Assembly (NCBI GenBank): GCA_963804375.1
Contig: CAWDQE010000004.1
Coordinates: forward strand, 372,001-436,000
Source: JANXQG01 sp963804375
GTDB lineage: Bacteria > Planctomycetota > Planctomycetia > Pirellulales > Thermoguttaceae
DNA: 64,000 nt
Reading direction: 5' to 3'
Shown here: piece after piece, positions 52,596-60,597 of the stretch
How positions within the stretch are numbered: position 1 is the stretch's first letter
Layout of the letters: the number at the start of each line of letters is the position of its first letter
Made by a program: the position numbers and the translations under genes
The notes under the pieces: generated by a model
Seen by the model: the letters and a program-made list of their open reading frames with translations, nothing else
Database searches by the model: none
What the model was told of the DNA's origin: nothing

Positions 52596-53708
52596 TCATT
52601 TCGTCTTCTCCCGATTCGAGGCGACAATCGTATCTGCGATGTCGTCCAGGTTCGCCATCACGTCGGGAGCCAAGTCATCCATCGGCTTCACCGTGCCGCC
52701 AATCGCCCGGGCGATCGACGCAGCAATCTGTTGATCGAACTGCGGTTGCAGGAAAATGACCTTCACGTGGTCGTTCCGGGCCTTGGCGATAAGGCCAAAG
52801 ACCTGCCGCGGCGTGGGCGGCTTGCCTTCGACCTCGACCGACACCTGCCGCAGGCCGTACCTGCCGGCAAAGTATCCAAAGGCCGGATGGAAGACATAAA
52901 ACGCCTGCCCGTGGCAGGGCAGCAGCCTTTGTTTGATGCTCTGATCGAGCTCGTCGAGTTTCTTGTGGAGCGTGTCGAGGTTTGCGTGATAGTCCTCTGC
53001 GTGCGGCGGATCGGCCTGGCAGAGGGCCGCGGCCACATTGGAGGCCATCTTCCTCAGCAGCGGCGGCGAGAGCCAGACATGGGGATCGGCCTGACCTTCG
53101 TCCTCGTCCCCCTCCGAGAGAGGGCCGGGGCGAGCGTCTGCGTCTTCGCGGGCGGAGCGCGACGCCCGCGGGGCAATTCCGGCTGCCGTGTTGACGACCG
53201 TAAAGCGAGCGGGTCCCCCGGCAACGCGCTGGATCAGGCGGTCTTCGAACGGCATGCCGACGCGGAAGAAGAGGCGTGCCCGACTGAGCGCGATCACTTG
53301 CCGCGGCGTCGGCTCGAAGATATGCGGATCTTTTCCCGGCTGGACGAGCACTTCGACATCGACATAGTCGCCGCCGATCTGTTCGACCAGGTACGCGATC
53401 GGGGGGATGCCGGCGAACGTTTGCAATGGCTCGCCGCCCGACGTCGGGCACCATGTACTGATGGTTGGCGAGGGCCGATCGACCGGCGAGCCGAGGACCG
53501 CAATCATCGCTGCGCCCAGCAGCACGACCCCCAGAGCGATGCCGCCGCCGATCGCCAGCAGCCGAGCCAGGGGGCGGCCGTTTCGCCACATGCGAAGAGT
53601 TGTTATCCGCGAGTTGACGTTGACGTCCTCGCGATCACCACCGGCCTCCCTCGTGCGTGTCCGCGAGGTCGCCGTCGCCGTTGGCTCCGGGTTAAACGTC
53701 TCGCTCAC
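52596..53708 (-). CDS. znuA: zinc/manganese ABC substrate-binding protein
   Basis: The 370-residue protein has one N-terminal span (about residues 48-68) and the ZnuA fold. Metal-ligand candidates are H in KDPHIFEPTP, H in ADPHVWLSP and H in FHPAFGYFAGRYGL, and a late aspartate in KPMDDLAPD. A short acidic region (EGDEDEGQ) lies before the second histidine in place of the longer metal-binding loop of some ZnuA proteins. It starts with GTG at 53708, overlapping the regulator stop (GTGA), so translation is coupled; an ATG at 53594 is an alternative. It takes up Zn or Mn in the periplasm. Confidence 0.87.
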   Translation of the reverse strand: MSETFNPEPTATATSRTRTREAGGDREDVNVNSRITTLRMWRNGRPLARLLAIGGGIALGVVLLGAAMIAVLGSPVDRPSPTISTWCPTSGGEPLQTFAGIPPIAYLVEQIGGDYVDVEVLVQPGKDPHIFEPTPRQVIALSRARLFFRVGMPFEDRLIQRVAGGPARFTVVNTAAGIAPRASRSAREDADARPGPLSEGDEDEGQADPHVWLSPPLLRKMASNVAAALCQADPPHAEDYHANLDTLHKKLDELDQSIKQRLLPCHGQAFYVFHPAFGYFAGRYGLRQVSVEVEGKPPTPRQVFGLIAKARNDHVKVIFLQPQFDQQIAASIARAIGGTVKPMDDLAPDVMANLDDIADTIVASNREKTK

Positions 53709-53986
53709 GGCCGGCCTCGATCCCGCGTTTCCGCCCCGCAAATCAGATGCACGGCGTGGCAGTCCTCGCACTGGTGCAGAGGATGGTTCTTCGAGAAGGT
53801 TTCCCAGTGTTTCCGCTGGTCGGGGGTCAGAATGCCGGAGCCTTTGCACAGCGGGCAAACGCTATCCAGAGCTGCCAGGATTGCCGCGCGGATGAATTCC
53901 GAGCGGTTCTGCACCCCCTGCAACGCTCGACGGAGGGCTTCGTCCACCTTAAAGGTGATGATTTCCTGTTTCTTCGGATCCGACAC
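53705..53986 (-). CDS. CopG-like ribbon-helix-helix regulator with Cys pairs
   Basis: The 93-residue protein has a ribbon-helix-helix N-terminal half (EIITFKVDEALRRALQG, then NRSEFIRAAILAAL) followed by two cysteine pairs, CPLCKGSG and CEDCHAVHLICG. The first half binds DNA; the second looks like a zinc ribbon or metal-sensing module. It starts with GTG and lies at the head of the metal import operon, so it is a strong candidate for its metal-dependent repressor. A perfect palindrome lies over its own promoter. NikR is the best known metal-sensing ribbon-helix-helix protein but its sensor domain is different. Confidence 0.8.
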   Translation of the reverse strand: MSDPKKQEIITFKVDEALRRALQGVQNRSEFIRAAILAALDSVCPLCKGSGILTPDQRKHWETFSKNHPLHQCEDCHAVHLICGAETRDRGRP

Positions 53987-54014
53987 GGCAAGACCTGCGG
54001 CATGGCAATGGTTT

Positions 54015-54048
54015 TAATACATTGTATTACCGCCGCGCCAAAGGGCAA
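54015..54048 (-). promoter_or_regulatory. operator and promoter of the metal-import operon
   Basis: TAATACATTGTATTA (54015-54029) is a perfect 15-bp palindrome. On the minus strand it contains a -10 box TACAAT (54026-54021), and TTGCCC lies 16 bp upstream (54048-54043). A dimer bound here would block the polymerase. The start codon is 29 bp further on. Confidence 0.65.
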
Positions 54049-54225
54049 GGGCCCATTTGGAGTGCCGCGATTTACGCCGTTTTTTTCAGGACGGAGAGGG
54101 CGCAGATTGGCACGGCGCACAAACACCCGGTCCTGCGCTGTTGACACGAATTGGCGTCTACGCCAAGATCAAGTCATTGCGCAAGATCAAGTCCCTATCA
54201 TCAGGCAGCAGTAAGGCGGCGAACT

Positions 54226-54387
54226 ATGCGTGGATTCGTAAACATCATCTTTGGGGTCATCTTCATCGTCGGCGGTCTTACGGGCAAACTGGCCCTAATT
54301 GGAACGCACAGCGGACCGGCATTGGCAGTAGTCGGCGTCGGTCTTATTATTTGGGGCGGCTACCGAATGGTGAGCAGCCGCACATAG
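54226..54387 (+). CDS. 53-residue membrane protein
   Basis: Two hydrophobic helices (IIFGVIFIVGGL and LAVVGVGLIIWGGYRM) with a short glycine-rich link make a likely real small membrane protein. The ATG at 54226 has AAGG upstream. The upstream part of the open frame has no sense. A TTGACA at 54140-54145 may belong to its promoter. No function is recognised. Confidence 0.55.
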   Translation: MRGFVNIIFGVIFIVGGLTGKLALIGTHSGPALAVVGVGLIIWGGYRMVSSRT

Positions 54388-54552
54388 CAGCGACGGACGC
54401 ACGCCCGCACGATAGCGGCAGCATATTCCGTTGAGACGCACACGTTCGCTGAAGGACACTTAGACCCTTGTATCCAGTCCGCGAAGATCCGTACTGATCG
54501 TTGCCCCGACGCGGTCGTATTGAAAAGCGAAGGCAAGCCCTCGCACTCCGAA
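54388..54552. other. short gap
   Basis: No feature is recognised between the small membrane protein and the end of fliM. Confidence 0.4.
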
Positions 54553-55572
54553 TTATTCCCCCAGGGCATCGACCGGGTTCTCGATCGAGCTTTCGATCAT
54601 GATCGCCTTGTGGCCCTTTAAGGCCCCCAGCTTGGCGCGGAACTTGGGCACACCCTCGACGGAGACGATCACCGGCTGATGGATGTCCTTCTGCGTCGTG
54701 ATGATGTCGCCCACGCGGAGACTCATCAACTCGCCCGTGCCGATCTTGGTCCGGGCCAGTCGGACCTGCACTCCGACGGGCGAACTGCATATCGTTTCAC
54801 TGATCTGCTGGATCGTTTCCTTCGAGGCGTTCTTGCGGCCGTAGGAAACCCAGTTGTTGGCCGAGAGCTTGCCGCCGATCCGCTCGATGGAGTTGTACGG
54901 GATGCAGAGATTGATCATCCCGCGGAGGTCGCCGATCGTCAACTCGAAGCTGATCACCACCACGACTTCGTTGGGCGGCACGATCTGCACGAGTTGCGGA
55001 TTGCTTTCCACTTGCAGGACCGCCAGCTTCAATTCCAGCACGTTCTCCCAGGCATGCTGGAGTTCCTCGAGGAACAGGCCGGTGATCCGCGCGACCAGCC
55101 GCAATTCGATCTCGGTGAGCGGACGCCGGGCCAACGCGCCCATCTCGCGCCCGCCGCCGAGCAAGCGATCGATGATCGGATACAGGATCGACGGGTTGAT
55201 GTCGAGGATCAGGTTGCCTTCCAGCGGCTCGGCCTTGAGCAGGTTGAAGCAACTGGGGTTCTCCAGGCTGAAGACGAACTCGCTGTAGGTCAACTGGTCG
55301 ACGCTGGTGAGCTTGACCTCGACGATGCTCCGCAGCAAGGCCGACAGCGCGGCGCCGAAATTGCGGCCAAAGCCCTCGTGCAGCGTCTGCAACGCCCGCA
55401 TCTGCTCCTTGCCGACGCGTTCGGGCCGCTTGAAATCATAGGGGGTAATCTTCTCGCGGCTCACGGGCGGGGGCGCTTTGATCGGCGGCTCGCTGGCCGG
55501 CGATTCTCCGCCCGTGCCCATCGCGTTGAGCAGGCTTTCAACTTCGATTTGCGAGAGAACTTCGGTCGCCAT
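54553..55572 (-). CDS. fliM: flagellar motor switch protein FliM
   Basis: The 339-residue protein has the N-terminal CheY-P binding peptide (LSQIEVESLLNAMG), a 25-residue linker, the middle FliM domain (YDFKRPERVGKEQMRALQTL, RLLGGGREMG) and a C-terminal SpoA-like domain (VGDIITTQKDI). All regions are present. FliM forms the C-ring that sets rotation direction. No other flagellar gene is in the window. It starts three bases after proA ends, so the two may be co-transcribed. Confidence 0.95.
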   Translation of the reverse strand: MATEVLSQIEVESLLNAMGTGGESPASEPPIKAPPPVSREKITPYDFKRPERVGKEQMRALQTLHEGFGRNFGAALSALLRSIVEVKLTSVDQLTYSEFVFSLENPSCFNLLKAEPLEGNLILDINPSILYPIIDRLLGGGREMGALARRPLTEIELRLVARITGLFLEELQHAWENVLELKLAVLQVESNPQLVQIVPPNEVVVVISFELTIGDLRGMINLCIPYNSIERIGGKLSANNWVSYGRKNASKETIQQISETICSSPVGVQVRLARTKIGTGELMSLRVGDIITTQKDIHQPVIVSVEGVPKFRAKLGALKGHKAIMIESSIENPVDALGE

Positions 55573-55575
55573 GGT

Positions 55576-56852
55576 TCAAACCCGTATCTGGCCGTTGCCG
55601 TAGACAACATATTTATAGCTGGTCAATTCGTTCAATCCGCAGGGGCCGCGGGCGTGGAATTTGTCGGTGCTGATGCCGATTTCCGCGCCCAGGCCGAATT
55701 CGCCGCCGTCGTTGAACCGCGTGCTGGCGTTGATCATCACGGCCGAGCTGTCGACGCGAGCGGCGAACTGCCGGGCCGACTGGAGATCGCGGGTGACAAT
55801 CGTCTCGGTGTGCCCGGAGCTGTAGTGATTGATATGGCGGATCGCCTCGTCCAGCGAAGCCACCACCTTCACGGAGATCACCGGGCCGAGATATTCGGTG
55901 AAGTAATCCTGCTCGGTCGCCGCCTTGGCCGCGGGCAACAGCTCGATCGTGCGGGCATCGCCGCGGACTTCGATGCCGCGGTCGATCAGGGCCTTGCCGA
56001 TGCGCGGCAGCAGCGTCGCGGCCGCGCCGGCGTGGACCAGCAACGATTCGGCCGCATTACACACGCCCAGCCGCTGGCACTTCGAGTTCACGGTCAGGCG
56101 TTCGGCCATGTCGGGGTCGGCGGTGTGATCGAGGTAGACGTGGCAGTTGCCGGCAAAATGCTTGATGACCGGCATGCGGGCCTCTTCGCTCACGCGGCGG
56201 ATGAGGCTCTCGCCGCCGCGGGGAATCGCCACGTTGATGAGCTCAGGCATGCGGAGCAGCTCGCCCACGGCCGCCCGATCGGTCGTGGAAACCAATTGGA
56301 TCGCGTCGGCCGGCAGTCCGGCCGCTGTGGCGGCAGTGGACAGGAGATCGGCGATTGCGCGATTCGAGTGGGCCGCTTCCTTGCCGCCGCGAAGGATCAC
56401 CGCGTTGCCGCTCTTGACGCAGATCGCCGCGGCGTCGGAGGTCACGTTCGGCCGCGATTCGTAGATGAAGAAGACCACGCCCAGAGGAACGCGGACCTTC
56501 TGCACCTCCAGCCCGTTGGGCCGAATCGACGAGGAGATGATTTCACCGACGGGCTCCGGCAGCAGGGCGATTTCTTCCAAGGCGGTTGCCATGGCTTGAA
56601 TTCGCGAGGGGGTCAGGCGGAGGCGATCGACCGCGGCATCGGTCAGGCCGACACCGGGCGCCCGGCACTCCCGGTCGCGGCATCCAGGTCATGCTGGTTG
56701 GCTTCGATCAGGGCGGGCGCAGACTCGACGAGTCGCTTGCTGGAGGCCCGCAACCAGGCCTGTTTCTGCGCCCCGGCGACCACCGCCAGGTCGGCAGACG
56801 CCTTCTTGGCACGTGTCGCTATTTCCAGGCAATAGGCATGCAGATCATCCAT
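55576..56852 (-). CDS. proA: gamma-glutamyl phosphate reductase, frameshifted
   Basis: The joined product of about 425 residues covers all of ProA: N-terminal helices to ALIEANQHDL, then (after a shift near 56690) VGLTDAAVDRLRL, the NADP loop region, IYESRPNV, RGGKEAAHSN, the catalytic-cysteine loop QRLGVCNAAESLL and the C-terminal GPCGLNELTSYK. It reduces glutamyl phosphate to glutamate semialdehyde for proline. The upstream frame ends in SAGRPVSA and the downstream one begins again in the proper place; one base is missing. For a usually needed enzyme this suggests a sequence error. The ATG is at 56852 (MDDLHAYCLE). Confidence 0.88.
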
Positions 56853-56965
56853 GGCGGAAGTATCCCCGGGAAGCACCGCGATGTCAACGGCGATTTGTCT
56901 TGCGGCCGGCGCTGGTGCCGTTGTCCGAAAGAATTATAGCATAAGCCTTTAGGACGACGAACCTT

Positions 56966-57401
56966 CTAATGGGCTTTGCTTGTCGAAGCAACTGCCGGCA
57001 ATGGGGCGTCCTTGATCTTCCACACGTCGTTGACCTTCGTCATCGACCATTGCATCTCGCCCGCGGCATTGCCCGTCTTGGCTTCCTTGACGACGACGAC
57101 CACGGTGGCCGAGTCGCCGGACTGGACGGGGCGATTGCCTTCGTAGCGGTAGGCCATGTAGCGCAATAACGCTTCTTTTGAAGGTGCGGAACCGGGGACG
57201 AACAGCCGTTTTATGCGTTCCAGCTCGTTCTTGTTCTGGGAAAAATCATCGAACGTCCTCGACCAGCATCAGAATGCGTTTCTCGGCAGGAACCTCGGGA
57301 TTCAGGGGCGGAGGACGATTGCAACCCAGGGTGACGATGCCGGCCAGGATGAGAACTACCCAAAGGGCGGGGCTTTCGACTTCGGGGTTAATGTTCCGCA
57401 T
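56966..57401 (-). CDS. small lipoprotein-like protein, frameshifted
   Basis: From the ATG at 57401 a frame gives a hydrophobic helix (LWVVLILAGIVTLGCNRPPP) with a lipobox-like GC, then a soluble part that stops at VEDVR. One base on, the other frame continues DDFSQNKNELERIKRLFV to RYEGNRPVQSG and VVVKEAKTG, ending near LPAVASTSKAH. Joined, the protein has about 145 residues. It resembles small planctomycete lipoproteins encoded next to DUF1559 genes, and one lies 120 bp upstream here. The extra base is at about 57247. Its role is unknown. Confidence 0.6.
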
Positions 57402-57521
57402 GGCTGGCGTTCCTCTTTATCATCCTCGTCAAGACGTTGTTTCCGGACCGCGCCGCGTGTCCGGCAGACAACGCGTTTCGCTCCGCAGTGAAATGGACGC
57501 TAAAACGGCCGGGTCACGACG

Positions 57522-58640
57522 TCAGTCATTGCCCGCGATGGTTGCCATCGCCTGCCAGGTGGCGAAATCGATGGAATTGGAGACGAAACTAACCGCGCCG
57601 TCGGCCATGACGACGTTCACGCCGGTGGGATGCCGACTGCGTGCGGCGGCCCAGGTGTTGGCATCCGAGCGATTCTGCGTGCAGTGCATGGGATTGCTCG
57701 CCGGAATCGTCAAATCGCACTCGAACACGTTGTCGAATGCGTCGTCGCTCGTATTGGAGCCGCTGGCATTAGGACGTGTCCTGGCCAAGAAACTCCCGGC
57801 CCCCGGCATGCTGATGTCCCAACTTCCCCGGCCTTCCGCCTGGCTGTTGATGAAGCAGACCTCGCTGACGGCCATGGTGTTGGAAAGCCCGTCATGGACC
57901 GAGGCCGGTCTGACGCCGCAGGAATGGCAGACTTTCCACGGGCCGCCGCTTTGCCCTTGGTAGGTCGTGTTCCAACCGGGGATGAAGGTGACGCCGAACA
58001 GTCCATCCAGGGGCGAATGCGCGGGCGTGCCGTCGGCATTGGTATTGTTGATGTAGACTCCCGCACCCCAGCAGGCCGCATAATTGCCCCGCGCCATCTT
58101 GTACGGGCCTTCAATGTCATTGGCGGTGTCGGTCACGTCTTGGCTGGGGTCGCGCCGTTCGGAACTGGGGCATATATAGACCGGGATGTTCTTCGTGCTT
58201 GGTCCCGTGTGGTCGTCGTTGTAGCCGTGCTCGAGCTCATCGACCAGGTTGCCGTTCGTTTGGGCCATATACACGACCTCCTCGTAAAGAGCTTCCTGGT
58301 CGAGTTGCTCGAGGATGAAATGGTTCCAGTTGGGGCCCTGGCAGCCGATATATTGCGCAGTGCCAATGGCACACCAGGCATGGCTTGGATCGGAGCAAAG
58401 CGTCGCTCCCGGCGGGAACGTCTCGTACGTCTCCGCGTGGGTGTTCAGGGCCAAGCCGATCTGCTTCAAATTGTGTGCGCACTCGGCGCGCCGCCCGGCT
58501 TCGCGGGCGGCCTGGACCGCCGGCAGCAACAGCGCAATCAGCACGCCGATGATAGAGACGACGACCAGCAACTCGACGAGCGTAAACCCGCCAGGCTTCC
58601 GACGTGCCAATGGCAGCCGACAAAAAGAGAGGGAGTTCAT
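57522..58640 (-). CDS. DUF1559 prepilin-like protein
   Basis: The 372-residue protein has the type IV pilin-like start RRKPGGFTLVELLVVVSIIG and the DUF1559 domain: LLPAVQAAREAGRRAEC, LKQIGLALNTH, YICPS, and a C-terminal ADGAVSFVSNSIDFATWQA. This family is an almost exclusive planctomycete mark, with many copies per genome. The glycine before FTLVE is the prepilin peptidase site. Most members are thought to be exported pseudopilin-type proteins of unknown use. The ATG at 58640 has GGAGG eight bases upstream. Confidence 0.95.
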   Translation of the reverse strand: MNSLSFCRLPLARRKPGGFTLVELLVVVSIIGVLIALLLPAVQAAREAGRRAECAHNLKQIGLALNTHAETYETFPPGATLCSDPSHAWCAIGTAQYIGCQGPNWNHFILEQLDQEALYEEVVYMAQTNGNLVDELEHGYNDDHTGPSTKNIPVYICPSSERRDPSQDVTDTANDIEGPYKMARGNYAACWGAGVYINNTNADGTPAHSPLDGLFGVTFIPGWNTTYQGQSGGPWKVCHSCGVRPASVHDGLSNTMAVSEVCFINSQAEGRGSWDISMPGAGSFLARTRPNASGSNTSDDAFDNVFECDLTIPASNPMHCTQNRSDANTWAAARSRHPTGVNVVMADGAVSFVSNSIDFATWQAMATIAGND

Positions 58641-58945
58641 CGCGAGATCCTCCGAACCCTGAGCTTTGACAAACCTCTTTTATACCCTATTGGCCACCGT
58701 TTGACCAGCCCCCCGAAAAGCAAGCCCCCCCTTCGGAGAAAACCCCCGGCATTCCAGCCACGGCTTGCCGGAAGCCTGGTCGATGGGCTGCACCGCCGTT
58801 ATCTCTTCCCAGCAGATTCTCATGCTGTTTCATCGACCGATTCCTTTATATATAATCACTGCACTCTGAAGAGCAGAAAACCATGTAATTCCCCGCGTTT
58901 TCTTAACCGAAGACCATACGTGTGAACGGCGTCGAATTCCGGACC
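58641..58945. other. promoter-sized gap between divergent genes
   Basis: No gene is recognised. It holds the shared upstream region of DUF1559 and the permease. AT-rich patches near 58845-58860 could hold promoters, but I see no clear boxes. Confidence 0.4.
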
Positions 58946-60571
58946 ATGCCACCAGACTTGTCTCGCAGGAAGAGCATTACCTCGGCAGTCGCGCGGCTGG
59001 CGGAAAACTTGGCCGGAAAACTGCCCAATCTGCTGCGCACCAAGCACATCTCCTCGGAAATCCCTGCCTCCGAAAGACCCTTGAAACGAGTTTTGGGCCC
59101 GGTGGATCTGATCATGCTGGGGATCGGCGGAATCGTGGGGGCGGGCATCTTTGCCACGGTCGGCACGGCGGCGGCCGGCGACTCGACAAGACTGGGGGCG
59201 GGACCCGCGCTCGTGCTTTCCTTTCTGCTCACGGCAATCGCCTGCGGTTTTGCCGCCCTGTGTTATGCCGAGTTCGCGTCGCTGGCCCAGGTTTCCGGAA
59301 GTGCCTACAGCTACGGTTATGCGACGCTCGGCGAACTGGTGGCCTGGATCATCGGCTGGGACCTGATCCTGGAGTACGCCGTGGGCAACGTGGCGGTTGC
59401 CGTATCTTGGTCGGGCTATTTTCAGCATTTGATCAACCCGTATCTCGGCGGACTCCATGAAAGGTTCTCCTGGTGGGGCCTGTCCGAGTTTCCCAAGTGG
59501 CTGGGGACCGACTGGCGGACGGCCATGGACGACGCGAAACTCGAGAACTCGCGGCACATCATCGCCTCCGCCCCACACGTTCTTGGAGCGCCGATTATCT
59601 TCAATCTCCCGGCCGTCTTCATCGTGACCGCGATCACGGCGATCCTGGTGGTCGGCGTCAAGGAAAGTTCCCGATTCAATACCGTCATGGTTGCCATCAA
59701 GCTGGTCGTGCTGGCATTCTTCGTCATTGTCGGCTCGATGTATGTGAAGCCGGAGAACTTGCATCCCTTCATGCCCAACCGTTGGCCGGGCGTATGGGCG
59801 GGCGCGGCGGTCGTCTTCTTTGCGTTCATCGGCTTTGACGCCGTGTCGACGGCCTCCGAGGAATGCCGCAACCCACGGCGCGATTTGCCCATCGGAATCA
59901 TCGGCTCCCTGCTCATTTGCACGGTCATCTATATGCTGGTGGCGTTTGTGCTTACCGGGATGTGCTATTACAAGAAATTTGCCCTTCACCCGGATGAGCC
60001 GCTCTCGGTGGCCATGAGCGAGGTCAACTTGCAATGGGCCTCCACGATCATCGACATCGGATCGGTCGTCGCCCATACGGCCGTGCTCCTGGTCTTCCAG
60101 ATGGGCCAACCGCGAATCCTCTATGCCATGTCGCGCGATGGGCTCCTGCCCAAGATCATGGCCAAGACGCATCCGAGATTCCGCACTCCGCACGTGGCGA
60201 CGATCCTGACCGGGCTGTTCGTGGCTGTCGGGTCCGCCATCGCCAGCCTCGATGAGATGGCCGACTTGTGCAACATCGGCACGTTGTCGGCATTTATCAT
60301 CGTCTGTGCGGGTGTGCTCGTGCTCCGCTGGCGGGACCCAAACCGCACCAGCGGTTTCCGCACTCCCTGGGTCCCGTGGATTCCGCTGGCGGGCATCGGC
60401 TCCTGTTTCTGGCTGATGCTCAGCCTGCCCGCCATCGCCTGGGTGCGGTTCATCGTCTGGCTGATGGTGGGCCTGACCTTCTACGTCTCTTATGGTTACT
60501 GGCGGCGCCGAGACCGCGGGAATGGAAAGCCTGCCGGCGAGCCGGCGGGGGTTGCGGAAGAAAGCATGTAA
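58946..60571 (+). CDS. APC-family amino acid permease
   Basis: The 541-residue protein has 12-14 membrane spans. The first one has the APC motif GIGGIVGAGIFATVG; span 3 region gives SGSAYSYGYATLGELVAWIIGWDL. The loop AFIGFDAVSTASEECRNPRRDLP is typical of cationic amino acid transporters (CAT/YfnA-like). It likely takes up basic or branched amino acids with protons or by exchange. The ATG at 58946 (MPPDLSRR) was chosen; a GTG at 58922 is an alternative. It ends 26 bp before a convergent gene. Confidence 0.9.
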   Translation: MPPDLSRRKSITSAVARLAENLAGKLPNLLRTKHISSEIPASERPLKRVLGPVDLIMLGIGGIVGAGIFATVGTAAAGDSTRLGAGPALVLSFLLTAIACGFAALCYAEFASLAQVSGSAYSYGYATLGELVAWIIGWDLILEYAVGNVAVAVSWSGYFQHLINPYLGGLHERFSWWGLSEFPKWLGTDWRTAMDDAKLENSRHIIASAPHVLGAPIIFNLPAVFIVTAITAILVVGVKESSRFNTVMVAIKLVVLAFFVIVGSMYVKPENLHPFMPNRWPGVWAGAAVVFFAFIGFDAVSTASEECRNPRRDLPIGIIGSLLICTVIYMLVAFVLTGMCYYKKFALHPDEPLSVAMSEVNLQWASTIIDIGSVVAHTAVLLVFQMGQPRILYAMSRDGLLPKIMAKTHPRFRTPHVATILTGLFVAVGSAIASLDEMADLCNIGTLSAFIIVCAGVLVLRWRDPNRTSGFRTPWVPWIPLAGIGSCFWLMLSLPAIAWVRFIVWLMVGLTFYVSYGYWRRRDRGNGKPAGEPAGVAEESM

Positions 60572-60597
60572 GGACCGGCGAATCGATGGAGGTGGTC

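Noticed and set aside
54679..56835. 718-codon plus-strand frame opposite fliM and proA
   Set aside because: Both minus-strand genes are unmistakable; the antisense frame is a codon-bias shadow. It is also why the proA shift is easy to overlook.
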